Translations under genes and position numbers: made by a program | Shown: positions 36,588 through 48,978 of the stretch, one piece after another | Layout of the letters: the number at the start of each line of letters is the position of its first letter | How positions within the stretch are numbered: the stretch's first letter is position 1 | The notes under the pieces: generated by a model | Database searches by the model: none | Told to the model about the DNA's origin: nothing | Seen by the model: only the letters and a program-made list of their open reading frames with translations | Source of the DNA: Vigna angularis | Lineage: Eukaryota > Streptophyta > Magnoliopsida > Fabales > Fabaceae | Reading direction: 5' to 3' | Length of the DNA stretch: 64,000 nucleotides | Assembly (NCBI RefSeq): GCF_016808095.1 | Contig: NC_068976.1 | Location: forward strand, 9,147,001-9,211,000

Positions 36588-37064
36588 CTAAGGATGAGAA
36601 AAATGATACCCGTAGATAAAATCTGCAACGAGTAGGTACCCGCGGATATTTACTACCCGTAGGTTGCGGGTAGTGAGTATTTTAATATCCGCTTATAAAC
36701 GTGTCTGGTGCGAGTATTATACAACCCGACCCACAGGTACCCGTTACCCACAAAAAATAAAAATAAAAAATTTAATTTATATTTAATTTAAAATAAAATT
36801 AATTTATATTTTATTAGATTAAATTTAATTAAAATTAAATTTTAGTTTATATTTTATTTTATTTAAAATTTTATATATTTTTTTATAATTTTATTTTAAA
36901 AATATATAAAATATATATTTTTTAATATTACCATTATCTATGGGTATCCATAATTTTTAAAATATTCACGAGTTTTATGAAACGGATATACGTACAGATA
37001 ACAGACATATTATGGGTGAAATTTTCATTTTGTGGGTAACTGACCCGATCCATTGTCATCTCTG
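36588..37064. mobile_element. Putative hAT-like MITE with CCCGACCC-rich ends
   Basis: Ends AGGATGAGAAAAATGATACCCG and CGGGTCAG-type sequence (ATCCATTGTCATCTCT on the right) are imperfect inverted repeats, with several ACCCGC/GCGGGT words in the left part and GGGTAACTGACCC at the right, around an AT-rich core. This resembles a widespread plant repeat with (C)AGGGATGACAATGGGTCGGG ends. No clear 8-bp TSD was seen. Confidence 0.45.
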
Positions 37065-37481
37065 TAAATAGAAAACGATACCCTTTAAAAGTTTACTTAA
37101 TATTTGTAATGATGAGATTTTTATTGTAAGACATAAATAAGTATTTAAGTGATACTCATTAAAAAAAATACATGTACAAAATCATAATATAAACCAATTA
37201 GAATTTAAAATAACATTAATATTGTATATTATTTACTAAAATTCAATTAAATGTAGTATAAGACAACCAAGTCTTCACATTTTATCGGAATAAAATTTAT
37301 ATATGCATTAAGTGCAAGTTTCAAACATCCAATATTCCTAATACTGTTATATTCTGTTTTTAAAAGATAAAATAGTCTATAAAAGTTTTATTTATTTACT
37401 TTTAAAATTATATGGGAATTGTTGAAAATATTAGTGCAATTTAAAAGAAATAATAATTTTAACCCTTTGTAACTGTTACTT

Positions 37482-37483
<2 letters not shown>

Positions 37484-37552
<69 letters not shown>
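37484..37552. repeat. (AT)n microsatellite
   Basis: About 69 bp of uninterrupted AT. Confidence 0.97.
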
Positions 37553-37554
<2 letters not shown>

Positions 37555-37559
37555 CATTT

Positions 37560-38340
37560 TATATTCATCTAAATATTATAATTTTACAATATTTTTAGTT
37601 CACGTAAGATCTCCAATAAATGACAATCAACATTTGTTTTAAAAATTAAAAAAGAATAAAAGATATCATATGTTATAGAACTACATAAAACAATGAATAT
37701 TATTTAATTTAATACATGGCTTTGACATCGTGATACATATAAGTAAGTAATGAACAACTACAACAAAGATTAAAAGATATGTTGGATTTTAAGAAATGAA
37801 GAAAAAACAACAATTGTATAACACCGACATAAAAGCTCATTTATTAAAAGGTATTGAAAGAGAAAATAATGAAATAGAATTGATAAATATTATCTACACC
37901 ATTGGTTGTGTAATAATCTGGAGCAGGGGGAATGGTTCACATGCATGGATCTGCAGCAGCACACACTGTGTTTTTAACCCACAATGATTCTACTGAGAAC
38001 ATAGAATATGTTCCTAACCCCTAATAATAAAACATCTTTCTTCATGTGTACTGTTAGAAGAACAAAATCTTCACTGACGTTGATACTTCCACCCATTTAT
38101 TTGTCACACGGCCTTTGCTTAGAAACTTAGACTTTTATCTGCAGAATATATAACTTCTAATATTCACCAAAATAATGGAGGAAAATTCACCACAGAAAAC
38201 AACAACTTCTATATCAATTTAAACTTTCAAATAGAGATAAAGATCTTATGTCATAATTTATTTATCTCCACGATGAAGGAAGTGCATTCCAATCTTATCT
38301 TAAATAATGCATTTTATGTGGTTTTTTTTTTTTTCTGAAC
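37560..38340. other. No gene seen
   Basis: AT-rich; the small open frames have no recognisable features. Confidence 0.6.
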
Positions 38341-38484
38341 CCGCTTATATTATTTAGGGTTAAATATGTTTTTAGTCCCTAAACTATTAGTCGTTTCTGG
38401 TTTTCGTCCCTCTTTCAAAATAAGGTACAATTTGGTCCTCATTCTTTTCGAAACTTTGGTTTTAATCCTCGAAAACTAACACCG

Positions 38485-39130
38485 TTAAAAATGTGCTGAC
38501 GTGGCTAACGGTAGACTGACACACGACTTTTTTTTCAAGTGTTTCTCACCTTTTCTCCCCTTCTCTCTCTTCCTTCCATCTTCTTCAGATGGAATATCTA
38601 AATCCCAAATTTTGAAGATATTGTCAGCGAGTTGCTCCGTCTCATAAGAGGAAGAATCCAGATCAAGCCCAAAATCAATGGTTTTCTCCTCCTTCAGATT
38701 TTCATTATAAGTTGGCAAAAAAGGATTGAAAGATGGCAAGTTGGAACTCGTTTCTTCATCTGGAATTTCATCAGTGCTTGTTTCTACTAGCATACTTAAT
38801 GAGTTAACATTATACGTTGAAGACGACTCAGATAAACCTCTCCCGTCAGAAGTTGAAGATTGCTGATTAAGTTCCACAGAAATACTTTCAGAACTGATAC
38901 GGTGGGGAGGAATTTCTATGTCTTCTCTGTTAAAATTTAGATTGGGGACTAATAATTTCTAATAAAGCACTTTTCAAAGGGACCCAATCAGTTTCTGAAA
39001 TATCAGAAGAATCTTTAACTAGGCAGGAATCAGCCCAAGCGAGATCTTCCAGAGAAAGAAATTGATTCTGCCGAGGAGCTATTGAATTGGCAATGGCAGA
39101 AGAAACTGAAATAATTACTTGTGCCAACAT
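38485..39130 (-). pseudogene. Gene fragment captured by the Pack-MULE (unrecognised protein)
   Basis: ATG at 39130 opens MLAQVIISVSSAIANSIAP, then a region with DLAWADSCLVKDSSDISETDW and ALLEII. The frame then stops, but one base fewer in a CCCC run near 38945 would rejoin it to a second long frame containing NFNREDIEIPPH, many Ser/Thr/Asp/Glu residues and IWDLDIPSEEDG, which runs into the left TIR and stops at 38485. Composition is that of an acidic, Ser-rich plant protein, without a domain I can name. The fragment has no visible intron. Codon use and even base composition contrast with the AT-rich surroundings. Confidence 0.7.
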
Positions 39131-39240
39131 TATTAGAGAGAACGAGTCTTTTATTTAGTTGTTTAAGACTCGCCTACTTTTGTGCCATTTTATGTTTTAC
39201 GTGTGTAACTCCTATGTAGTAGTTAAATTCTGTTTTAAGG

Positions 39241-39249
39241 CTATTTATA
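39241..39249 (-). promoter_or_regulatory. TATA box captured with the gene fragment
   Basis: TATAAATAG on the minus strand, about 110 bp upstream of the ATG at 39130, inside the MULE and outside its TIRs. It suggests that the 5' end of a gene including its core promoter was captured. Confidence 0.55.
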
Positions 39250-39859
39250 AGCCTGACGTTACAGTAAAATAAACAAGTATTCTCCATACCTTTCTGAGTG
39301 TGAAATATACCATTGATATAACAATAAAAATGGTGCTTACACTAGGTCTTTAAATCTCGCAATATCTAAATATTCACTCCTATTTCTGCAAGTTTAAAGC
39401 ATATCAGCTTTATAAAAATATTGTATGTCAGTAGCTGTTTGGCCCATCATATTTTGTAAATTCTTTCATAATATAAATTCTTTTATTACATTGTTTTTGT
39501 ACTCAGTAGCTTTAGTTCATGAACACTTTCTTCCAACCAGTAAAATTTTGGAGGTTATAATCAAGAAAATTAGTTCTCTATGTCCCCCAATATCTAGAAA
39601 TGAAGATACAATATTCTGGGTGGAAGATGGAAGGAAGAGAGAGAGAGGGAGAAGTGGTGAGAAACACTTGAAAAAAAAATAGCGTGTCAATCTACCGTTA
39701 GCCACGTCAGCACATTTTTAACGGTGTTAGTTTTCGAGGACTAAAACCAAAGTTTCGAAAAGAATGAGGACCAAATTGTACCTTATTTTGAAAGAAGGAC
39801 GAAAACCAGAAACGATCAATAGTTTAGGGACTAAAAACATATTTAACCCTATTATTTAT

Positions 39860-40120
39860 TAATATTATGAGTGCTAACATCGTTTATAAAAATCACAATA
39901 AGTTACAAACATTTATATATTAGTCTGATTGACTCTAAATAATATAATTATAAAATTATCTTTCGTCTCATATATATTCTTAATGAAAAAAGAAAAATAT
40001 TTTCTTTTCAAAAATAATGTTTTCATAGGGTTTACAACAAAGCATTTGTTGTTTATAACTAAATAACTTTAAAAGTGTAAACAAAAATTGGGATGTTTCA
40101 CACTTCACTAGGTTTTTCGT
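39860..40120. other. Spacer
   Basis: AT-rich, nothing recognised. Confidence 0.6.
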
Positions 40121-40125
40121 GTTTT

Positions 40126-40460
40126 CTTATTAAGTAAATTTTAAGTCTAATTTTACTATTCAAAATCTGTTTGTAAGGTTAAATTTACATCCACTTATAT
40201 ATTATAAAAATATTAATGGATGAGTTGATAGTGGTTTGATAGTGAAAAACATGATAGACTTAACAAACAACAAATCTCCTTAGAATGGATGATACAATAG
40301 ATTCAACAAACAACAACTCTCGTTAGAATATGTTTTAGATTACTTTGATATCATATTAAAAAGTGGAATTTAAGTCTAATTTAACTCTATAAAATCAACT
40401 TATATAAGTTGCACTCATATACTCTAAATTTATCTTACATCTAGTCAATGTCCAACATGT
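40126..40460 (-). mobile_element. Degenerate TRIM (same family as 1634-2022)
   Basis: Two diverged copies of the TRIM LTR in reverse orientation: about 40126-40215 (AAATTTTAAGTCTAATTTTA, CCACTTATATATTATA) and about 40346-40460 (ATATTAAAAAGTGGAATTTAAG ... CTAGTCAATGTCCAACATG), with GATATCATATT replacing the PBS-LTR junction. Much more decayed than the other two family members. Confidence 0.6.
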
Positions 40461-40469
40461 TCTCTCTTC

Positions 40470-40928
40470 CTTTTTAAGGAAAACCAACAAATTACTTAAT
40501 TTACATATGATGCCACAATTTTAAACAAAACTAGAAATTTAAATTTTTTTTATTTCTCAAGCTTATAAACTAAATAAAATCCATCATAATAAATCCATGT
40601 TTAAAAAACATTAAAAAAAGTTATTACATTATTCTATACTATTTTTCATTAAGATTCTCTCCACTGAATCCTATCACGACTCCTCATAATTGTACATCTT
40701 TATATTGTGCTCCTATAAAAAAAAATATGATCATCGCAGTCTCAGATAACAACATAAAACAAAAGATACAAATTTCATAAACAAAAATATATACATCTAT
40801 AATTCACAACTATAATTCACAACTCACCTAAATGTTACATAGCCATTGTGTGTCACTATACCATTCAATTCCACCACTTATTTCGATCTTTGTAGTAACA
40901 AAACAAAATAAATACTTTAAATATTAAC
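40470..40928. other. Duplicated intergenic block, unit 1 left part
   Basis: AT-rich, no gene. The right 50 bp (from about 40880) matches 52190-52235; this marks the pre-insertion site of the solo LTR at 40929. Confidence 0.6.
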
Positions 40929-43342
40929 TGTCAGAGTCATTAAATTCAGCAGGAAAGTGGAATCCAGGTGGGTGCAGCGGATTGGACCGAGTAGATTTTG
41001 ACGGTAGGATATAATTAACTTTTTCAAAAACCTCGAGCTATTTCTTGTATGCACCTTCTTCTCTAAAAGTTTTTGAATTTCAGTTTTCTCCTCCTTCTCT
41101 CTAAACTTCTTCTCCTTCTCTCTACAAATTCTTATCTTTTCCTCTTCCGATCATCACTCAGGCAGCACCTAAGTATTCTTGGTGTCAAGCTCTCTCTTTT
41201 AAATCGATCAAGTTGTTGTTTTGGAGTTGGTAAGTTAAATTCCTTCGTCCTTTTAGGATTTATGCATTTTTTGTTACATGCAAGCACTGTTCAGCTTGCA
41301 TGTATTCATCAAACTCGCCTCTGAATCTATCTTCTATCTTTGGTTCTATGATTGGTTCATTTTCACCAATCAGAAGTTTGTAGGAAGTTATAGAAGTTAC
41401 TTGTAGTGTAGGAAATACTGTGGAAGCATAGAAGTTTTCAGGGTTTCGAGGTAAGGGAAACTTGTAATTTAATTATGATTGTTTGTTTTGAATCGTTGTA
41501 TGTTTGTATGATGTTTTGTTTAGTTATTTGGTTGATATGAACTATCGATGTTATTGTATGTTCGTCTGTATGTGTTGATGATTGATAAATGGTGTGAACT
41601 GGGTAGGAATAGGACTTGATCATGATTCTGCAGTATTTGTCTATAATTCATTAATTGTCGCCGAGAGTCATTCGTGACCGTTCGGTTTCTCTTGGTGTGT
41701 TCGGTCTTAACTGAATTCTCATTCTATGGAGAATTTCAGTTAATGATCGATTGATCTTCTATTAGTATATTTGAAAATAAGCGTTCGGTCTAAGTATAGT
41801 TTTCTATTTCTACTTAGTAATCAGCCTAGTTTAGGTATTCAATATAACTTAAGTCTTAGATACTATAATTATCCTCAGTTGTAAATAATTGTTTCGTAGT
41901 TATGCGGTCGAATCTATTTATTCATTTTTGTATAAGCTCAGTAGTGCTCGGTCTTGCACTAAGCACTCGGTCTTGTACTAAGCACTCGGTCTCAGTAGTG
42001 CTCGGTCTTGTACTAGCACTCGGTCTCAGTAGTACTCGGTCTTGCACTAAGCACTCGATCTCGTCATAGTACCCAATTATGTACTTGTATTTGAAACTAG
42101 AGTCTCCGGCCTAATTCAATAGTGTTCGGCCTAAGCTTGTAGTGTTCGGTCTAAGCTCTTAAGTTTCGGTTAAAAGCTTTTAGTATTCGGTCATGTCTAA
42201 TTATAGATGTTCTATAGTATTCAGTCAATTCTTCGGGTTCTGTCTAAGTAAAGACCGTCCGGTTATAGCCTTTGAGTAGCGAGAAAACGTTCAGTCTCAC
42301 AATAAGTATTCGGTTCAACTAAAGTGTTTAGCCTGGTGATAGCGTTCGGTCATGTTAGCCTTAAGAAGTGTTCTCCCGTTCGGTCTTGTTCATAGGTATG
42401 ATGATATCTCTTTCGGTGTTGTTCAAGGATGGGATCTTATTTTATTGTTCGGTTTGACGGTATTGATGGTTAAATATGATGGTATTTAAAGTATGACATG
42501 AATTGAATAGTATGGATATGAAAGAGTATTCCAAGGAGGAATATCTCGTGGTTGGTTACTGAATTGTAAAGTATGAATGTGGTTATGCTTAGCTGGCGTT
42601 TATCCTGATATTTTTTGATTACTCATTCTCACGTAGAGAGGAGTAACTCATGTGTGAGAATGGCAGGAGGTCCTAGTCCATAAGGTTAACTTGGGCGAGG
42701 TATAACGGACTAACCTCAGGTGACAGCTGTTGAGGGCATCTCAACTACTACATCATCCGGGTGCATAAACGTCGTAGCTACATAATTCATACAATCCGGA
42801 TAAGTCAAGTCAATGGTCGGTCATTGCATGTATATTCATGTCGGTTATTGTTTGAAATTGCATGTGTGATGATTGTATGCTATACGTGAATCTGTTAGGT
42901 TTTTATGATTAATTAAATTACATAATCTTACCCTACTCTTCTGTCTTGTTTATGTTGTTCGTTCGGTCATCCTTCCTGTTGCAGTGATCATCCTGTGGAT
43001 GTGAGCAGAAGGGGGCGAGGGTTCGCTGGAGGAAGCACTGGAGGGTGAAATTCATGAAGTCTAGTTGTAGGACCGTTCGGTCAGTAGTATTAGTATTACA
43101 TTTTGTATAACCGTTCGGTATGTAATTTTCCTTGTACCACCGTTCGGTTTAAACGTAGTTTTGGAACCGTTCGACTTGTTCTTTTAATCCGTACCAGACT
43201 TTATTAGTTATTGTAAAGTTCTAAATGCTTGGCATTTTTAGTTTATCTAGAACTCTTATTGTAAATCTGATAACTGTCCTATCATATTATTATATGTTGA
43301 CTCTTTCGTATAGTTTTAAACTATATTTTGTGGGATGTTACA
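40929..43342 (+). mobile_element. Solo LTR A (2.4 kb) with TTCGGTC array and 5-bp TSD
   Basis: TGTCAGAGTC ... GGGATGTTACA flanked by TTAAC on both sides (40924-40928, 43343-43347). No PBS, polypurine tract or coding sequence adjoins it, so it is a solo LTR. Sequence is shared with solo LTRs at 45491 and 55311: a C/T-rich leader, AAGGAGGAATATCTCGTGG, a GAGAATGG(C)AGGAGGTCCTA block and TCATACAATYCGGATA. Between about 41680 and 43200 it carries two dozen or more copies of CGTTCGGTC/CACTCGGTC-type words. The size suggests a Ty3/gypsy element, but no protein evidence is available. Confidence 0.85.
41680..43200. repeat. TTCGGTC/CTCGGTC motif array of solo LTR A
   Basis: Words such as GTTCGGTCTAAG and GCACTCGGTCTTG recur at irregular spacing; densest at 41935-42060. 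Confidence 0.9.
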
Positions 43343-43411
43343 TTAACTAAAGCCAAAATTTCTTCTATAAAAGTAATAAAATAAAACGGAATGCTAAAAT
43401 AAATCAAACTC

Positions 43412-43417
<6 letters not shown>

Positions 43418-43474
<57 letters not shown>
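43418..43474. repeat. (AT)n microsatellite
   Basis: About 57 bp AT; the equivalent place in the partner block carries the longer AT tract at 52279. Confidence 0.95.
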
Positions 43475-43481
<7 letters not shown>

Positions 43482-44634
43482 CACCGCAAATCTCTTTTGC
43501 TGCCAAACATATTATAATTAAAATACCAATCCCAAAAGTCTATGTTGTCATTTCTTGTAACATAAAAAGAAATAACTCCTTACTGCCAAACTAAACTTCA
43601 AAAACTTTTTAACTTTTATACGCAATAAAAGTTATAATAATTCCAATGCTCAATGTCTTATAATAATATATACGTATTATATAATATACATTACTAAATT
43701 CTATATATAGATATATATTACTATATTATAAAAACAATTCCACCATTTGTTTCCAGTGCCAAACGTAATAACAATAATAATAAAAACAAAAACAAAACAA
43801 CAGCAACCCACTAACATGAAAATCATTTAGCATTATGTGGCAGCCAATATTTACAACAAATCCCCTATTTTCTAACCAACTTAATAAAATATTATAAAAA
43901 ACTTAGCAATTAATATACTTAAGAAATGTAGGCACTACTACGTAAACCAAGGATATGGACCTAAAAATAATATCTAATTGTACCAAACTTTAATTCACTA
44001 CCTAAAATTTTCAAGAATACACTTTCCAATTTTATGCAATATAATACTATTAGGTTTACGTTTAAAGAAACTACTATCACATATCTTAAATTACCGAATG
44101 ATGAAATTTCAAGCACACCCACCGCAAAACCTAAATTGTCCAAAAAAAAATTGATTATCTATAGAATTATCGATAATAACTCACGGCGATTCATTCGAGT
44201 TGAACTTACTATGAGTAACTCATTTTATTTTATTTTATTAATTTATTATTTTATGAAATTTTAAAAAATATCATCCATTTCATTATATATAGATTGTATT
44301 GTATTTTTTATTATTATTTTGAATTGTTTTGAGTTTAACAACATTTTAAAATATAATTTATTTAGATTTAAATTACAAAAAGTTTATAATTTTTTTAATC
44401 TTAAACAAATTGTAATTAAACGAGACACTGAGTCAATCCGTTTAACTCACCAATCCGTGGTGAGTCAAGTTGAGTTCGAATTTTTTTGACTCGTTAATAA
44501 ATAAATCGGATTACGTTGGTTCATTAAGTGACTAACTCATGGTGGGCTAAACCGGATACAGTAAAATAGTCCATTTTGAGAGCAATATCTTTTATAACAT
44601 ATTTTAAGCACTATCTCTTATAACATATTTTAAA
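43475..44634. other. Duplicated intergenic block, unit 1 middle part
   Basis: 43500-44170 matches 52900-53950 over most of its length (for example ATTATAATAATTCCAATG, CTTAAGAAATGTAG and AAACTACTATCACATATC). No gene is seen in either copy. Confidence 0.8.
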
Positions 44635-45084
44635 GGTTTAATTGCTTCCTTTGTCCCCAGTTTGGTTGAATTGTGTCAAATTCATCCTTATTTTTAAAAA
44701 AGTTTCATTGTCGTCCTCACGTGGTGTAAAAGTTTCATTGTCGTCCTCACGTGGTGTAAAAGTGTCAATTGAATCCAAACATAGAAAAAATTTGTGTCAA
44801 AGTAGTCATTTTTCCTATATCTCTGTGTCTTCCTTTCATACAATCAAGTACAGATATTCATTTTACCTTATCCAATTTAAGGCTTTTCATAGCTCCAGAG
44901 AAGTGACATATGAAAGGAAGACACAGAGATATAGGAAAAATGACTACTTTGACACAAATTTTTTCTATGTTTGGATTCAATTGACACTTTTATACCACGT
45001 GAGGACGACAATGAAACTTTTTTAAAAGTGAGGATGAATTTGACACAATTCAACCAAACTGGGGACAAAGGAAGCAATTAAACC
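44635..45084. mobile_element. Foldback MITE (MULE type) with perfect 9-bp TSD
   Basis: GGTTTAATTGCTTCCTTTGT at the left is the exact reverse complement of the right end; the inverted arms extend about 190 bp, leaving a loop of about 60 bp. TATTTTAAA flanks both sides (44626-44634, 45085-45093). The left arm carries an additional direct duplication of a 29-30-bp unit (AAGTTTCATTGTCGTCCTCA). The partner block shows an empty site near 53951-53965. Confidence 0.93.
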
Positions 45085-45093
45085 TATTTTAAA

Positions 45094-45490
45094 ACACATA
45101 AGAGTATTTTTCCATGTTTTATCACTACTCTACCTTTTATCTCTATTTTAATTGAAGTAATATATCTCTTAATTTATTCATGAAATCCCAAATTACTACC
45201 CCTGCACCTAAATTCACCTACAATTAGTAAAAGCAATATTTAAGTAAATTAGAAGTATTAATTTGGTATCTATACGTACCAACCATAAAGAAATTTTCCC
45301 ATATCCTGCCAATCTTATTATTATGCTATCAATTGCCTTCTTCAATATCTTTTTAAATTCTCTTAACCTTAATCCGTAATTGAAATTCTCTAATTTCACT
45401 GAAACCTTGTAACGTGCTTTTTTTTTTTCTAATTTCACCCAAATTGCCATTAGAAATTTCACCTTTCACTTAAAAAAAAATGTTGCAAAT
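45094..45490. other. Duplicated intergenic block, unit 1 right part
   Basis: 45150-45475 matches 57950-58325 (ACCAACCATAAAGAAATTTT, TTATTATGCTRTCA). No gene. Confidence 0.8.
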
Positions 45491-48037
45491 TGTAAGAACT
45501 GAGATTTTGGAGTGGACAAGTGTATGCAAATAATGGGACCAAGTAATTTATATTAAAATAATACTAATATATAAATTGAAGATTTAAAAGCTGTCTCATT
45601 TTCTGATACAACTATCTCTGTCCAAAACTTATACTCTCTTCTTTCTCCTCCTTTTCTCTAGAATTTCTTCATCTCAGTTCATCTTTTCAACATTATGGTT
45701 GTACCTAAGCAATCCTGGTGTCTATAGCTTCCCTTTCCACCGATCAATTTTGTGTTTAGAGCAGGTAAGTTTCGTTCTCTTTGATTTATGTTGGTTTCTT
45801 CAAATTCTGGCACATGCAAGAGCATCTCTGTTTGCATGTGTTCAACAGTCTTTCTTTTCTCTTTCTAACTTTATTTTGGTCCTTTGGGTGGTCTCTTATC
45901 ATCAATCGGCAAATTATAGGTATTCTTAGGATTTTCTGGTGTTGAGAGCAAAATTTCTGAAGTTGTTGAGTTGTTCGGTTCGGCTAAGAGGTAAGGGAAG
46001 CTAGTTAATTTAATTGGTTGATGTGCTGTTGAACTGTACTGTTGTGTAATGCTGTTTGGAAGTTTGCATGGGTATGTAATTGAGTGATCGTGTGAATTGT
46101 ATAGTTGTATGAGATGATATAACCTGTGATCGTGTTAAACTACTCTGCTTTGAGTGACTGGTGTTGTTCTTGAGTGTGTTTGAGGAAGTGGAGTAGCAAA
46201 AGTGGGGAATTGGGGTTAGGTGTTAAATTGTTCACTGGGGAGAACTTAGATGAGTTGTTTAGGACTTGTTAGAATCTCTAAGACCCTTAAATCGTGCCAA
46301 AAACCAGTAGAATTGAATTTGAGTCCTTAGGTTGATGATTATACAGTTTTGGATCATGAATCTGGTACCAAACCCTTTTAAAAGTGTTTATAAAGGTTTA
46401 GACACCCTTGGAATAATGTAAATTGGTATATGATTTAGGTATGGGGAATTAGAAGTTGGGAAAAATATTCAGTTTTGGTAAAGTTAGGAGTTGTTCATAA
46501 TTCTACAGATATTTCTGCAGAATTATGCAGAATCTGGAACATGTGCTGTTGACTGTTCGACCATGCGCTGTTGACCGCTCGGTCGTGTTCAAGTACTCGG
46601 TCATTAACTGGGTTCGGCCTCTTTAGAGTCTTACCAGTTCATGATCATTCGGTATTAGGTGTGGGTGGTCTTTCTCTTGTGTTCGGTCTTAATTGAGTTC
46701 TGTTTCTGTGGAGTTTTCAGTTAATGACTGAACGGTCTTGCACTAGTACTTGGTTCGTATTGATGTTCAGTCCTAACTGCGTTCGGCCTCATAGGGGTCT
46801 TACCTGTTAATGACCGAGTGTTCGGTCCTAACAGAGTTTTCTGTCTAAGTCCAGAGTGTTCGGCTTTAGGTGGGCACTTTGTCTTGGTAGTGCTCGGACT
46901 TGTATTAGTGTTTGGTCTTTCCCTGGTGATTGGTCCTTTATAGTGTTCGGCCATTTCCTCAGCCTTACCTAGTATGGACCGTTCGGTCCTGTTATGTGGA
47001 TAGTGAAAGACCGCTCAGTCTTACACTAGGTGTTCGGCCTAAGTTTTTAGTATTCGGTCTAAGCTCTAAGTGTTCGGTTGTTCTAGTGTTTGACCCTCAA
47101 ACTGTATTCGGCTCATGTTTGAGCCTTACTCTTCAAATTGATCGTTCGGTCATATTTATGAGTGGTAGTCGTTATCGTTCTGTTCTGTACTAGGGTGGTA
47201 TTGGTTTTACTGTTCGGTTTGATTTTACTTAAATGTGTTATGGATGAGGAAGTATGATGGTATTGAAGTATGTTATGATATGTGTAATATGGACATGAAA
47301 GAGTATTCTAAGGAGGAATATCTCGTGGATGATTATTGAATTGTAAAGTATGAATATGGATATGCTAAGCTGACGTTCATCCTGAAATTTTGAGTATCAT
47401 TCTCACATAGAGAGAGATATTTCATTTGTGAGAATAGAAGGAGGTCCTACCACCTCAGGGTGTTGAGGTAGGTATTATGGGATTAACCTTGGGTAGTAGC
47501 TTGATTAGTGTCAGCTGTTACACTACCACAAGTGCAAGGACGATTGTAGCTACATATTCATACAATTCGGATAGTCAAGTCATAGTGTTCAGTCTATATA
47601 TGTATTATGATGTTCATTTTGCATATTATTGCTTGTATTCGGTGTTGGCATGAAGTAGCATTCAGTATTGTATTGTTTGAACTTGTATGAAATATTTAAA
47701 TGTGTTTTATAATTAAATTACACTAGCTTACCATTATTTCCTATCTTGTTATGTTGTCCGTTCGGTATTCTTTCTTGCGACGATCACCCTGTGAGTGTGA
47801 GCAGATGAAGAGGATTTTTCACTGGAGCAATCGCTGGAAACAGAGAATCCACCTAAATAGGTATAAGACCATTCGGTCTTGTACATAGATTCGTACTTGC
47901 ATAGAAATTTTTGTAAAGCTTTAAATTTCCTGTTTATTTTAGGATAATTATAAGATAATTTTCCTACAGGGACGGTTTTATCTTGTTATTATGTGATGTC
48001 TCATGCAGTTTCATACTATAATTTTTGGGATTATACA
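45491..48037 (+). mobile_element. Solo LTR B (2.5 kb) with TTCGGTC array and 5-bp TSD
   Basis: TGTAAGAACTGAG ... GGGATTATACA flanked by CAAAT on both sides (45486-45490, 48038-48042). Same family and orientation as solo LTR A, with similar CGGTC/CGGCC words between about 46555 and 47880. The partner block at 58330-58350 runs through the insertion point without the LTR. No coding sequence. Confidence 0.9.
46555..47220. repeat. TTCGGTC motif array of solo LTR B
   Basis: About two dozen copies of TTCGGTC, TTCGGCC or CTCGGTC. It starts directly after AGAATTATGCAGAATCTG, the same place where solo LTR C carries a different motif. Confidence 0.9.
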
Positions 48038-48460
48038 CAAATTCAAAGCCATTTATTTCTTTTGCCGCAACCAAAACTATAATTGTTAAACAAAACCACA
48101 ATTCCCTTTATAATAAATACTGGTGAAAGATGTGCATGTGTGTCATTTTTTCTTACTGAAGCAAAATTTTATTAAATTATATAATTATTTTTATTGAAAC
48201 TAGTTATAAAAAAATTAAGTTGTATAATTTTTTTTATATAAATAGCTTTTAATTATAAATAATTATTTAAATTAAATGTTATTAAAAATATAAAATTCAA
48301 AAATAATTTTTTATTATGACTAATTATTTAATTTAAATGGTTATTGAAGAATAAAAATGGAAAACAAAAAATGTGAAAAAAATAATGCTCTTTATATAAT
48401 AATATCAATTTATAAAACTAAAGTCGCATATGATAAAAAAAAACTAAAACTCTTTTTAGC

Positions 48461-48465
<5 letters not shown>

Positions 48466-48514
<49 letters not shown>
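48466..48514. repeat. (AT)n microsatellite
   Basis: About 49 bp; matches the shorter TATATATA at 58472 in the partner block. Confidence 0.95.
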
Positions 48515-48517
<3 letters not shown>

Positions 48518-48931
48518 AAATAACACCAATTTAACTGCTTTTATAATAAAAATAAAATAATAATCCCGAAAACCAAATGCTTGTAAATAATAATATACAC
48601 CAAGATATCTCCAAACAAAAAAGAAATTGTAGAAATAATTAATTCTCATATCGTAACCAATTTGCCTTTTTTTATTCGATTCCGTTACCGTTATGAAACT
48701 TATGTAAAAAATAAACAAACTACTTTCATGATTGATGCCACTAGCTTTAAAATATAAAAAGAAAATAGTTAAGATCTTAGCAACCACCAATTCACATCAT
48801 TTTTCACTCTTTTACCCATACCCAACATTTTCTTACTTCTCCTATAAACGAAACGTAAACCATAAAAAACACCAAGTGACCAGATTCATCCACTCTCCCT
48901 TTAAAACAAGGACAACACCAATTATTTTAAT

Positions 48932-48978
<47 letters not shown>

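Larger units (their letters stand above)
38357..39849. mobile_element. Pack-MULE: long-TIR Mutator-like element with captured gene fragment
   Basis: Both ends begin GGGTTAAATATGTTTTTAGT, and the inverted repeat extends about 225 bp with few differences (38357-38581 and 39625-39849). A perfect 9-bp TSD TATTATTTA flanks the element (38348-38356 and 39850-39858). No transposase is present. The interior carries a minus-strand coding fragment with its own TATA box (see next entries). The combination of very long TIRs, 9-bp TSD and host sequence is that of a Pack-MULE. Confidence 0.93.

Noticed and set aside
41073..41324. Short frame with hydrophobic start near the beginning of solo LTR A (and the equivalent in B at 45699)
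   Set aside because: Falls in the C/T-rich leader of the LTR; not conserved as protein between A and B.
44642..45025. 127-codon frame and its minus-strand twin at 44877-45077
   Set aside because: The two share their first residues only because they are the two arms of the inverted-repeat MITE.
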